64,000 bases of DNA, from positions 128,388 to 192,387 of the forward strand of contig DFOA01000036.1 in NCBI GenBank assembly GCA_002381185.1. Direction: 5' to 3'. How positions within the stretch are numbered: the stretch's first letter is position 1; each line of letters begins with the position of its first letter. This document shows positions 8,851-17,009 of this stretch, piece after piece. The notes under the pieces were generated by a model. That model saw nothing but the letters and a program-made list of their open reading frames with translations, was not told the DNA's origin and did no database searches. Position numbers and translations under genes: made by a program. Source of the DNA: Firmicutes bacterium UBA3553. GTDB taxonomy: Bacteria; Bacillota; Clostridia; Tissierellales; Sedimentibacteraceae.

Positions 8851-9951
8851 TTGAATAAGAAAATAAGTTTTGCGGGTCCTTCAATAACGGAGAAGGAATC
8901 TGCATATGTTTTAGATGCACTTCAAAACGGTTGGTATGAAAATTACGATAACTATGTAAAAAAACTTGAAAAGGCCTTCGCGGAATATATAGGCGTGAAA
9001 TATGCAATAGCAACTCACTGCTGTACACATGCCCTGCATTTGGCTGCTGCTGCCTTGGAGCTTGGAGAAGATGATGAAGTAATTGTTACGGATTTCAGCT
9101 GGGTTGCAACAGCATATGCGATACTTTATACAGGAGCAAAATGTGTCTTTGTGGATATAGACCCTGACACCTGGGCCATTGATCCTGATTCAATCAGAAA
9201 AGCAATCAATCCAAAAACAAAAGCAATTATGCTGGTACACACCTTCGGACACCCGGCGGAAATGGAAGAGATAATGGAAATAGCAAAGGAATACAATCTT
9301 TATGTAATTGAGGATGCTGCACCTGCTGTGGGAGCAGAATATAAGGGGAAAAAAGTCGGCTCCTTCGGCGATGTTTCCTGCTTCAGTTTCCAGGGAGCAA
9401 AAATGACCTCAAGCGGTGAGGGAGGCATGTTCCTTACAAATAATGAAGAAATATATAAAAGGGCGCAGCTTCTGTCCAACATGGGAAGAACAGACAGAAA
9501 GGCCGTATTCTGGTCCGACATGCCGGGATTCCAGTATACCATAAACAATCTGAGCGCATCACTTGCTCTTGCACAGCTTGAACGCGTGGATGAACTTATG
9601 GAAATAAAACGCAATACCTTTAACCTTTATTATTTAAGGCTCAAAGATGTTGACGGAATTAAAATTCTGCGTGAAAAAGAAGGCTGCAAAAGCAATTATT
9701 GCTATCCTTCCATATTGCTTGAAAATCATACGAGAGACGAAAGAGACAATATATTAAGCGGACTCAAAGCTCTGAACATTCATGCAAGGCCGGCTTTTCC
9801 CCGCATGAGCAGTTTCCCTGCATTTGAGCAGCGTTATGATAATCCGGTTGCGGCTATGGTTGAGGAAAAGGGAATTTCACTTCCGTCCGCAGCAAATATG
9901 ACAGAAGCCGATGTTGAATTTGTCTGCGAAAGCTTGATAAATCTTTTATAA
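8851..9951 (+). CDS. DegT/DnrJ/EryC1 sugar aminotransferase
   Basis: A 366-residue PLP enzyme of the perosamine-synthase type. The Schiff-base Lys lies in SFQGAKMTSSGEGG, and the PLP-contacting Asp in VIEDAAPAVGAEYKG. It keeps the Lys, so it should be a true aminotransferase, unlike the neighbouring RfbH. The likely substrate is a keto sugar of the CDP pathway, either a ring ketone or the side-chain ketone left by the YerE-like enzyme; the choice cannot be read from the sequence. TTG start with CGGAGG upstream. Confidence 0.85.
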   Translation: MNKKISFAGPSITEKESAYVLDALQNGWYENYDNYVKKLEKAFAEYIGVKYAIATHCCTHALHLAAAALELGEDDEVIVTDFSWVATAYAILYTGAKCVFVDIDPDTWAIDPDSIRKAINPKTKAIMLVHTFGHPAEMEEIMEIAKEYNLYVIEDAAPAVGAEYKGKKVGSFGDVSCFSFQGAKMTSSGEGGMFLTNNEEIYKRAQLLSNMGRTDRKAVFWSDMPGFQYTINNLSASLALAQLERVDELMEIKRNTFNLYYLRLKDVDGIKILREKEGCKSNYCYPSILLENHTRDERDNILSGLKALNIHARPAFPRMSSFPAFEQRYDNPVAAMVEEKGISLPSAANMTEADVEFVCESLINLL

Positions 9952-9966
9952 ATTATGAGGTGGACT

Positions 9967-11292
9967 ATGCAGTCTGAAGTAAAGCTCAGAGAGGCTATTC
10001 TCGAGAAAACCAAACAGATATATGAACTCCGCAAAGAGGCGGAAAGTTTTATCCCCGGAGAATCAAAAGTGCATTATGCCGGCAGGGTATTTGACGAAAA
10101 GGAAATGCAGGCAATGATAGACAGTGTGCTGGATTTTTGGCTTACCCTGGGAAGGCAAGGCGAGCAATTCATTGAAGATTTTCTGTCATTTACGGGTATG
10201 AAATATGGTCTCCTGCTTAATTCCGGTTCTTCGGCAAATCTGGTGGCGGTAAGTGCCCTTTGCTCTCCTAATTTATCAGAACCTCTTAATAAAGGGGATG
10301 AGGTAATAACAACAGCACTTGCATTTCCCACTACACTGAATCCAATAATTCAGAACGGATTAGTTCCCGTTTTCGTAGATGTGGAAGAAGGAACGTACAA
10401 TATTGATGCATCGAAGTTAGAGCAGGCGTTGTCGGACCGCACGCGGGCAATCATGTTCGCTCATACACTGGGCAATCCCGCAGAAATGGATGTAATTATG
10501 AATTTTGCCAGGTCCCATAATCTTTATGTCATTGAAGATACCTGTGATTCACTGGGGTCATATTATGACGGAAAACTTTGCGGAACCTTCGGAGATATAT
10601 CAACCTACAGCTTTTATGCGGCGCACCACATCACCATGGGTGAAGGCGGTGCGGTGCTGACAAACAATCTGAACATCTACAGGCAGGCACTGTCCATCAG
10701 GGATTGGGGAAGAGCATGCTGGTGCTCAACAGGGGAGGAAAACCCCAAAGGAGCCTGCAACCACAGGTTTGAGCAGAAATTTGAAGGACTCCCGGACGGA
10801 TATGACCATAAATATGTTTACAGCAATATAGGATATAATCTGAAGCCTCTTGACATTCAATGTGCCATGGGTATCGAGCAGCTGAAGAAGCTTCCTGCTT
10901 TTGGTGATGCAAGGAGAAAAAATTTCAATATGCTTTATAATTCTTTGAAAAAACATGAGGAATATTTTATACTCCCAAGAAAACTTCCGAAGTCAGACCC
11001 TTCATGGTTTTCCATGCCCATAACTATACGGGAAGGCAGCGGTTTTTCAAGAAAGGATATTGTAACATTCCTTGAGAACAATAAGATTGAAACTCGTATG
11101 CTTTTTACAGGCAATATATTGAGACATCCCGCATATCGAAATATTAACTGTCGTATAAGCGGAGATTTGAAACAAACAGAAAAGGTTTTAAACGATACGT
11201 TTTTTATAGGCATATATCCGGGACTTACAGAGAAAATGCTGGAGTATATGGCAGATACGATAGATAAATTTATGGAAGAGAATAGTAAATAA
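9967..11292 (+). CDS. rfbH: CDP-4-keto-6-deoxyglucose 3-dehydrase
   Basis: A 441-residue DegT-fold enzyme that removes the C-3 hydroxyl of CDP-4-keto-6-deoxyglucose using PMP and an iron-sulfur centre. YAAHHITMGEGG has His where aminotransferases have Lys, the hallmark of this family. Cysteines are spaced C-X57-C-X1-C-X10-C (EDTCDS then ACWC then GACNHRF); from memory the characterised E1 enzyme has X7 in the last gap. The partner reductase (E3, RfbI/AscD type) is absent from the window. The preferred ATG at 9967 follows GAGGTGG; an upstream in-frame ATG at 9955 has no site. Confidence 0.92.
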   Translation: MQSEVKLREAILEKTKQIYELRKEAESFIPGESKVHYAGRVFDEKEMQAMIDSVLDFWLTLGRQGEQFIEDFLSFTGMKYGLLLNSGSSANLVAVSALCSPNLSEPLNKGDEVITTALAFPTTLNPIIQNGLVPVFVDVEEGTYNIDASKLEQALSDRTRAIMFAHTLGNPAEMDVIMNFARSHNLYVIEDTCDSLGSYYDGKLCGTFGDISTYSFYAAHHITMGEGGAVLTNNLNIYRQALSIRDWGRACWCSTGEENPKGACNHRFEQKFEGLPDGYDHKYVYSNIGYNLKPLDIQCAMGIEQLKKLPAFGDARRKNFNMLYNSLKKHEEYFILPRKLPKSDPSWFSMPITIREGSGFSRKDIVTFLENNKIETRMLFTGNILRHPAYRNINCRISGDLKQTEKVLNDTFFIGIYPGLTEKMLEYMADTIDKFMEENSK

Positions 11293-11303
11293 GGAGGCCG
11301 ACT

Positions 11304-12533
11304 ATGGAATATACGTCAAATATAAAGACCGAAGCCCCTCTTGTAAGCATTGTTGTCCTTGCTTACAATCATCTTGACTATACAATGAAGTGTATCGAAA
11401 GCCTCTTTAAATATACTTCGGATGTGGACTATGAGCTTATAACAATCAACAACGGCTCAAAGGACGGAACCGAATATTATTTTAACAGCCTTCCCAATGC
11501 TAAAAAGATCAACTTCCCTGAAAATATCGGAGTTGATAAGGCAGTAAATTATGGATTTAGGGAGGCAGAAGGCAAATACACCCTAAATCTTAGCAATGAT
11601 ATTGTTGTAACATCCAACTGGCTGAAGAATCTGGTAACATGTATGGAATCAGACCCGAAAATAGGAATGGTTGTGCCTGTATGCAACGCTTCCTCAAATT
11701 ACCAGCAGATATCCCTGCCATATACAGATTTGGATGAAATGCAGGAAATAGCCCAAATATATAATAAAAGCAATCCTAGTCTCTGGGAAGAGAGAATGAA
11801 GCTTGTTACCTATACCTGTCTTTTCAGAACAGATTTGCAGAAAGCTTTCGGGGGTTTTGATGAGGATTTCAATCCAGGAGCATATGATGATGACGCCATG
11901 AGTTTTCGGGTACGGCGTGCAGGCTATAAGCTGATTCTTGCCGGAGATACCTTTGTCCATCATTTCGGCTCAGTAACCTTTAATGAAGAATACGTTAAAA
12001 GCAATATTGCCGAAAGAAACATGCGTCTTTTCTACGATAAATTCGGTGTGCATTCCTGGAATGTCGGCATGATTGATTTTAATATAGTAAATCTTGCAAA
12101 GTGCAGGGAGAAAAAAGATATAAAAATCCTTGGCATAGGACAGTCCTACGGAGCTTCCCTCCTTCAAATAAAAAACAAATTCCGTAAAACCGGACTGAGG
12201 GATGTAAAATTGTTTTATCTTTCCGAAAATGAGAAAAGCATACCCGACCTGAACACAATATGTGAGGACTGCATCTATGCTCCGGCTGAAACTGCCAAGG
12301 AATTTTTCGGAAGCAGAAAATACGATATAATTGTATTTGAAAATGAACCAGATAAACTTATAAACCCTGAGCTGTTTTTTGAAGATATTACTGACTTATT
12401 AAAAGAAGACGGAATGTTGATAACGACAGCTATACCTTCCGTTTATCCGAGAATTGAAAGCTGCCTTTATAATAAAGATTTTGCTGTTACAAAAAAAGAG
12501 AAGGACTATTACTTTGCATTTGAAAAGAAATAA
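11304..12533 (+). CDS. GT2 glycosyltransferase with C-terminal methyltransferase-like domain (copy 2)
   Basis: A 409-residue protein closely related to the gene at 3063-4349 along its full length: SIVVLAYNHLDYTMKCIESL, ELITINNGSKDGTEYYF, LSNDIVVT, then a C-terminal Rossmann-like part (IKILGIGQSYGASLLQI, YDIIVFENEPD, LLKEDGMLITTA). It is the last gene of the CDP-sugar operon, 11 nt after rfbH with AAGGAGG upstream, so it is the best candidate for the transferase that uses the finished sugar. The methyltransferase-like domain could add an O-methyl cap or be non-catalytic. Confidence 0.8.
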   Translation: MEYTSNIKTEAPLVSIVVLAYNHLDYTMKCIESLFKYTSDVDYELITINNGSKDGTEYYFNSLPNAKKINFPENIGVDKAVNYGFREAEGKYTLNLSNDIVVTSNWLKNLVTCMESDPKIGMVVPVCNASSNYQQISLPYTDLDEMQEIAQIYNKSNPSLWEERMKLVTYTCLFRTDLQKAFGGFDEDFNPGAYDDDAMSFRVRRAGYKLILAGDTFVHHFGSVTFNEEYVKSNIAERNMRLFYDKFGVHSWNVGMIDFNIVNLAKCREKKDIKILGIGQSYGASLLQIKNKFRKTGLRDVKLFYLSENEKSIPDLNTICEDCIYAPAETAKEFFGSRKYDIIVFENEPDKLINPELFFEDITDLLKEDGMLITTAIPSVYPRIESCLYNKDFAVTKKEKDYYFAFEKK

Positions 12534-12548
12534 AACAGATCTTAATAA

Positions 12549-12590
12549 TAATGACCTCCGGTTCAGCTAACAGCGGAGGTCATTATTATG
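12549..12590. terminator. Terminator of the CDP-sugar operon
   Basis: A perfect 13-bp stem (AATAATGACCTCC with GGAGGTCATTATT) lies just after the last glycosyltransferase and just before the convergent tlp gene. It can serve both strands. Confidence 0.8.
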
Positions 12591-12593
12591 TTA

Positions 12594-12833
12594 TTATCTG
12601 ATATTATTTTTAAAATTATTTTCTTTATCGTATTCATTTTGAATGTCATTTTTCATGTTTCTTAAAGACTGTTCTCTTCTCATGTTTTTAATCTGAAGCT
12701 CTGTTTTTAGCGCCTCATCATCAACATTATTCATTAATTTTTCAGTTTGTCTGTAATTAAATTTAGTATTTTCAATATCATTTTTCATTTTATTTATTGT
12801 TTCTCTTTTGCTGTCTGAATTGTGTTTTCCCAT
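12594..12833 (-). CDS. tlp: Small acid-soluble spore protein, Tlp family
   Basis: A 79-residue, highly charged helical protein beginning MGKHNSDSKRETINK. The heptad-like stretch NKMKNDIENTKFNYRQTEK and the MRREQSLRNMKNDIQNEY segment match the Tlp (thioredoxin-like protein) group of small spore proteins, which accumulate in the spore core. ATG at 12833 is preceded by AAGGAG at the right distance, so I prefer it to the ATG at 12860. The gene supports the view that the organism sporulates. Confidence 0.75.
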   Translation of the reverse strand: MGKHNSDSKRETINKMKNDIENTKFNYRQTEKLMNNVDDEALKTELQIKNMRREQSLRNMKNDIQNEYDKENNFKNNIR

Positions 12834-12975
12834 ATTGTTCTCCTTATATTTCATATACATTTATTGTGTTATAAATTATCTTTAACATTTATTTATAATT
12901 TATGTCTTAATAAATAAAATATATTTTTTACAAAGAGCGTAAATTTTACAGTTTCCAAAATAACTATGAGGTTAT

Positions 12976-14073
12976 TTATTTACGGCATATAAGCAAACCT
13001 GAAATAATAGCTGTAACCGGAACTGTGATAATAAGACCTATGCTTCCGGCCATGGATCTTAAAATTTCTGACGCTATAGCTTCAGTGTTAATAAGCTGGA
13101 TTAAAGATGTGTTTTCCGCAACCAAAATTATCATCGTATAAATTGAACCTCCCATATATGCTAAAATAAGAGTGTTTGTCATTGTGCCTATTGCATCCCT
13201 TCCCACATTCATCCCTGCGGCTATTAACTTAAATGTATTCATATTATGTGAGTTCTCATTCAATTCATTTATAGCGGAGGCAATTGACATGCTAACGTCC
13301 ATTACAGCTCCCAGTGAACCGATGATTATGCCCGAAAAAAGCAATCCCTGATAACTAAATGAAGAATTTAGAGGAAGGTAGCTCAATAAATAGAATTCGT
13401 CATCCATAACTCCTGTTATATGCGATAAACTGCCGAATTCAATTGCAATAACTGCCGCAACTATTAATCCGCACAGTGTTCCGAGGATTGCGGATGTGGT
13501 TTTCATATTGAAACCACCGATTAAAATCAATGCCAAAACAGTAATGCCGGAAGAAATAACAATTGTTACAAGTATGGGATTATATCCTCTGATAATCAGA
13601 GGGAAAAGTATTTTTATAATTACCAGGTATGAAACGACGAGAGACAATATTGCCCTAAGTCCCTTAAATCCTCCTATTATAAGCAGCAGCAGTGCATATC
13701 CCGCAAACAGATAAATCATAAATTTGTCACGAACAATATTTGTAATAGTAATATTCTGCACAGCCTTATTTTGATCAAGAGTAAGATTCAAGAATACAGA
13801 ATCATTTTTTTTAAGTGTGATTCCATAAAATCTATATGTAGGGTAGAATTCAGCTTTTACTTTCTTATTAATATAATCACCTTCTGTTATAGTTAACTCT
13901 ACAAGCTGACAGTCCTTTTTTTCACTTATTATATCTGTTACTCTTGCCCGTATTCCTTTTACCTTAATTGCTTCAGTTCCTAGATTCGCGGAAAATCCAC
14001 TTTCCTGAAATACAAGCAAAATAATTATAAAAACAGTAAAATATTTTATGCATTTGGTAAAACAATTTTTCAT
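12976..14073 (-). CDS. YibE/F family integral membrane protein
   Basis: A 365-residue protein with an N-terminal signal/anchor, an extracytoplasmic domain of about 90 residues (VKGIRARVTDI, NKKVKAEFYP) and about eight membrane segments from residue 115 on. It contains the family motif around GSLGAVMDVSMSIASAINEL and GRDAIGTMTNTLILAYMGG. YibE/F proteins are widespread in Firmicutes but their function is not established; a transport or sensing role is often assumed. It is monocistronic, with GGAGGAGCTC before the ATG. Confidence 0.85.
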   Translation of the reverse strand: MKNCFTKCIKYFTVFIIILLVFQESGFSANLGTEAIKVKGIRARVTDIISEKKDCQLVELTITEGDYINKKVKAEFYPTYRFYGITLKKNDSVFLNLTLDQNKAVQNITITNIVRDKFMIYLFAGYALLLLIIGGFKGLRAILSLVVSYLVIIKILFPLIIRGYNPILVTIVISSGITVLALILIGGFNMKTTSAILGTLCGLIVAAVIAIEFGSLSHITGVMDDEFYLLSYLPLNSSFSYQGLLFSGIIIGSLGAVMDVSMSIASAINELNENSHNMNTFKLIAAGMNVGRDAIGTMTNTLILAYMGGSIYTMIILVAENTSLIQLINTEAIASEILRSMAGSIGLIITVPVTAIISGLLICRK

Positions 14074-14147
14074 GAGCTCCTCCTAAATAAAAACAACTTG
14101 TCTATATTTATTTATTAGGATATCTCAAAAATATGTATGAAAAATTT

Positions 14148-14190
14148 AAATAGCCCCCTACCGGTTTAAAATCTAGCGTAGAAGGCTATT
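14148..14190. terminator. Hairpin ending the metal transporter operon
   Basis: AAATAGCC and GGCTATTT form the outer stem of a hairpin between the end of the metal permease gene (14225) and the YibE/F start (14073). On the minus strand it is followed by a T-rich tract, as expected for the terminator of the metal operon. Confidence 0.65.
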
Positions 14191-14224
14191 TCTTATTTTC
14201 AGACATTTCATACTGTGTTAATTG

Positions 14225-15340
14225 CTACGAGAATAAGGCATTATAGTTGTAAAGACCGGCTGTGCGGCCTTCATCAGTTAATTTTACGAAACCTTTATTA
14301 AGTTCAATGTATCTGTCAGATTCAAGTGCTTTAATTATTTTTGCAGTAAAGTCGGTGCTCCAGTGGAAATATATTTGTACGGCTTCAACTTTTGGTTTAG
14401 CAGTTTCTTCCTCACTGCTCTCATGATTATAAAGGTGAAAGAGCAGTGTAGCCTTTGCAAATTCGATTTTCTGTTTTCTGCGTCTGAAGAGAGTTCCGAG
14501 AAGTCCTCTGCCTGGAGTGAAAATAAACACTGCAAGAAAACTAAATCCTGTTACCACCGCCATGCTTCCTGCAATGGAAGCATCCAGCACAGCTGCCGCC
14601 TGATACCCGAGAATTCCGTTCACCGCTCCTATAACTCCGCTTAAAATCAGCATACGCTTTAAATCATCAGTCAACAGATAAGCCGTTACAGGCGGTCCGA
14701 TCATAAAAGCTACCACCAACACGGAGCCTACCGCTTGAAATGCACCTACGGCTGTAAGGGACACCAGCGTCATCAGCCCGTAATGCACCAGTGCCGGTGA
14801 AAAACCCAGCACGGCAGCCAGCATGGGATCGAAGGTTGCAACCTTCAATTCCTTAAAGAATATGATTATAGCTGTCAGATTGATAAATAAAAGTGATCCT
14901 GTAGTGTAAATAGCCTTTGCACCTATATCCTCACCTGCCACTATCATCCGGTCAAAGGGAGCAAAAGCAAGTTCGCCTAAAAGCACTGAGTCCGTATCCA
15001 GGTGCACAGAACCGGCATAGCGGGTTATCAGTATAATGGCAATTGAGAAAAGCAGAGGGAATACAACACCGATGGCAGCATCTTCTGCCAGAAGCCGCGT
15101 ACGGCTGAGTGTTTCTGTCATCCAAACAGTGAAAACGCCCATCAGTGCGGCACCTGCAATTAATAAAGGTGACGAAAGATCATGTGTGGCGAAGAAGGCA
15201 ATTACAATGCCCAGCAGTATGGTATGTGTAATTGAGTCGGACATCATTGACATCTTTCTGAGTACCAGGAATACACCCGGTAGGGAACAGCTTACCGCTA
15301 CGATCACAGCAATGACTTGTATCTCAATTTGCGGAGACAT
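14225..15340 (-). CDS. Metal ABC transporter permease (MntD/TroD-type) with C-terminal winged-helix-like extension
   Basis: A 371-residue permease of the ABC-3 family (Mn, Fe or Zn). The first 280 residues hold the usual membrane helices, with RKMSMMSDSITHTILLGIV and the QAVGSVLVVAFMIGPP region. The last 90 residues are soluble: ATLLFHLYNHESSE, then IYFHWSTDFTAKIIKALES and YIELNKGFVKLTDEGR, a pattern of recognition helix, wing and Leu-Thr-x-x-Gly as in DtxR/MarR-type winged helices. Chlamydial YtgCR is a precedent for a permease fused to a metal repressor. It overlaps the upstream permease by 17 nt. DNA binding is untested inference. Confidence 0.85.
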   Translation of the reverse strand: MSPQIEIQVIAVIVAVSCSLPGVFLVLRKMSMMSDSITHTILLGIVIAFFATHDLSSPLLIAGAALMGVFTVWMTETLSRTRLLAEDAAIGVVFPLLFSIAIILITRYAGSVHLDTDSVLLGELAFAPFDRMIVAGEDIGAKAIYTTGSLLFINLTAIIIFFKELKVATFDPMLAAVLGFSPALVHYGLMTLVSLTAVGAFQAVGSVLVVAFMIGPPVTAYLLTDDLKRMLILSGVIGAVNGILGYQAAAVLDASIAGSMAVVTGFSFLAVFIFTPGRGLLGTLFRRRKQKIEFAKATLLFHLYNHESSEEETAKPKVEAVQIYFHWSTDFTAKIIKALESDRYIELNKGFVKLTDEGRTAGLYNYNALFS

Positions 15341-16247
15341 TACAGTTACCTCCTTCCAGTTTATATAAAATCCGGTTTTTTCTGCGTCTATACAGTTGAT
15401 GAATCACACCTCTGCCCGGTGCGAACAACACACTTATCAGGACAATTAAGCTAACGCACACCACAATCGCCGGTCCCGTAGGCAGCTTTGGAACAAGGGA
15501 GCTGGACACGGTTCCTGCAACGCCTGACATAGCTCCGAACAAAGCGGATAGTGTTACCATTCCCCAAAGCGTATTCGTCCATTGCCGGGCTGCTACTGCG
15601 GGAGTAATCAGCATGGCGCTCATCAGGATAACGCCTACAGTTTGTAACCCGATAATAATCGCTACTACAATCATAAACGACAGCAGGAGATTAAGCTTTC
15701 CAGGAGAAAAACCGATACTCTTTGCAAAATCACTGTCAAATGTAAAAAGCTTGAACTCTTTCCAGAACAACAATACCAAGACAAGCAGGATAAGTCCGCA
15801 AACAATCATAAGAGTAATATCCCTTTGCAGCAGCGTGGATGCCTGACCGAAAATAAAGCGTTTCAGTCCAGCCTGATTGGAGTTGGGAATTTTCTGCACA
15901 TAGGTCAGCAGTACAAGACCCAGCCCGAAGAAGACAGACATCACTAGAGCCAATGCACTGTCAAATTTGATGCGGGTGTGCCTTACTATACCTACAATAA
16001 AAAGCGTGGCCATAAGACCTGAAACAAGAGCTCCCAAAAGAAGAATTTCCGTATTTTTGCTGCCTGCCAGAATAAATGCCATGACAACTCCGGGCAGAGC
16101 GGAGTGTGATATGCCGTCACCCAGAAGGCTTTGCTTGCGCAAGACGGCGAAACTGCCCAGTACACCGCTGATTATGCCCAAAAGTGCGGAACCAATCGCC
16201 ACGGTTTGAAAGGTGTAGTCCTGAAATAAAGTCAGAATGCTTTCCAT
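15324..16247 (-). CDS. Metal ABC transporter permease (MntC/TroC-type)
   Basis: A 307-residue ABC-3 family membrane protein with about eight hydrophobic segments. RKQSLLGDGISHSALPGVVMA is the conserved early cytoplasmic loop, and GLQTVGVILMSAMLITPAVA the conserved late helix. It pairs with the permease at 14225 to form a heterodimeric channel for a divalent metal. Its start codon shares a base with the stop of the ATPase gene, so the genes are translationally coupled. Confidence 0.9.
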   Translation of the reverse strand: MESILTLFQDYTFQTVAIGSALLGIISGVLGSFAVLRKQSLLGDGISHSALPGVVMAFILAGSKNTEILLLGALVSGLMATLFIVGIVRHTRIKFDSALALVMSVFFGLGLVLLTYVQKIPNSNQAGLKRFIFGQASTLLQRDITLMIVCGLILLVLVLLFWKEFKLFTFDSDFAKSIGFSPGKLNLLLSFMIVVAIIIGLQTVGVILMSAMLITPAVAARQWTNTLWGMVTLSALFGAMSGVAGTVSSSLVPKLPTGPAIVVCVSLIVLISVLFAPGRGVIHQLYRRRKNRILYKLEGGNCNVSAN

Positions 16248-16996
16248 TAAACCACGCTCCTCAGAAGCGTAGTGGAGCTGAGGTAAGTCTTCTTGAGATT
16301 TTCTTCATGAAATACTTCATTAACCGGACCGCTGGCTACCACACGCAGATTGATAAGTGTCACCCAGTCGAAATAATCAGGCACAGTCTGCAAATCATGA
16401 TGGACCACTACAACAGTTTTTCCTTGTTCTTTCAACTCCTTCAGCAGCGCTACAATGGCACGTTCCGTCTGGGCATCCACACCTTTAAACGGTTCATCCA
16501 TGAAATATACATCTGCTTCCTGAGCCAGCGCACGGGCAAGAAATACTCGCTGCTGCTGTCCTCCGGAAAGCTGGCTGATTTGTCGGGAGGCGTATTCCTC
16601 CATGCCTACTTTTTTAAGCATTTGCCGTGCAAGCTCTGTGTCTGTTTTGCGGGGACGACGGATCCAGCCCAGCTTGCCATAGCAGCCCATCAGCACCACA
16701 TCCTGCACCGTGGCCGGAAAATCCCAGTCTACGCTGCCGCTTTGCGGTACATATCCGATACGGTTTTTCAGCGCACGCACATCACCGCTTCCATCCATAA
16801 AATGAACCGTACCGGCCACAGGCTTTAATAGTCCCAGCATGGCTTTGATCAGTGTTGTTTTTCCTGCACCGTTTGGGCCTACAACTGCCATAAGTTTTCC
16901 CTTTGGGATTTTGAGGTCAATATCCCAAAGAACAGGCTTAATATTATAAGCGACGGTAAGGTCCTCTACCTCCACCGCGTAACTTTGTTTCTCCAT
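16247..16996 (-). CDS. Metal ABC transporter ATP-binding protein
   Basis: A 249-residue ATPase with Walker A GPNGAGKTTLIKAM, signature LSGGQQQRVFLARAL, Walker B ADVYFMDEP and the switch His in VVVVHHDL. The GCYGKLGWIRRP segment is typical of the Mn/Zn/Fe (MntB/ZnuC/TroB) group. It lies between the substrate-binding protein and the permeases, with GGAGGG upstream of ATG. Confidence 0.92.
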   Translation of the reverse strand: MEKQSYAVEVEDLTVAYNIKPVLWDIDLKIPKGKLMAVVGPNGAGKTTLIKAMLGLLKPVAGTVHFMDGSGDVRALKNRIGYVPQSGSVDWDFPATVQDVVLMGCYGKLGWIRRPRKTDTELARQMLKKVGMEEYASRQISQLSGGQQQRVFLARALAQEADVYFMDEPFKGVDAQTERAIVALLKELKEQGKTVVVVHHDLQTVPDYFDWVTLINLRVVASGPVNEVFHEENLKKTYLSSTTLLRSVV

Positions 16997-17009
16997 TTTA
17001 ATCCCTCCA

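Noticed and set aside
16184..16828. Plus-strand open frame of 214 codons over the metal ATPase gene
   Set aside because: It is antisense to a gene with complete ABC ATPase motifs; no ribosome site or family match.
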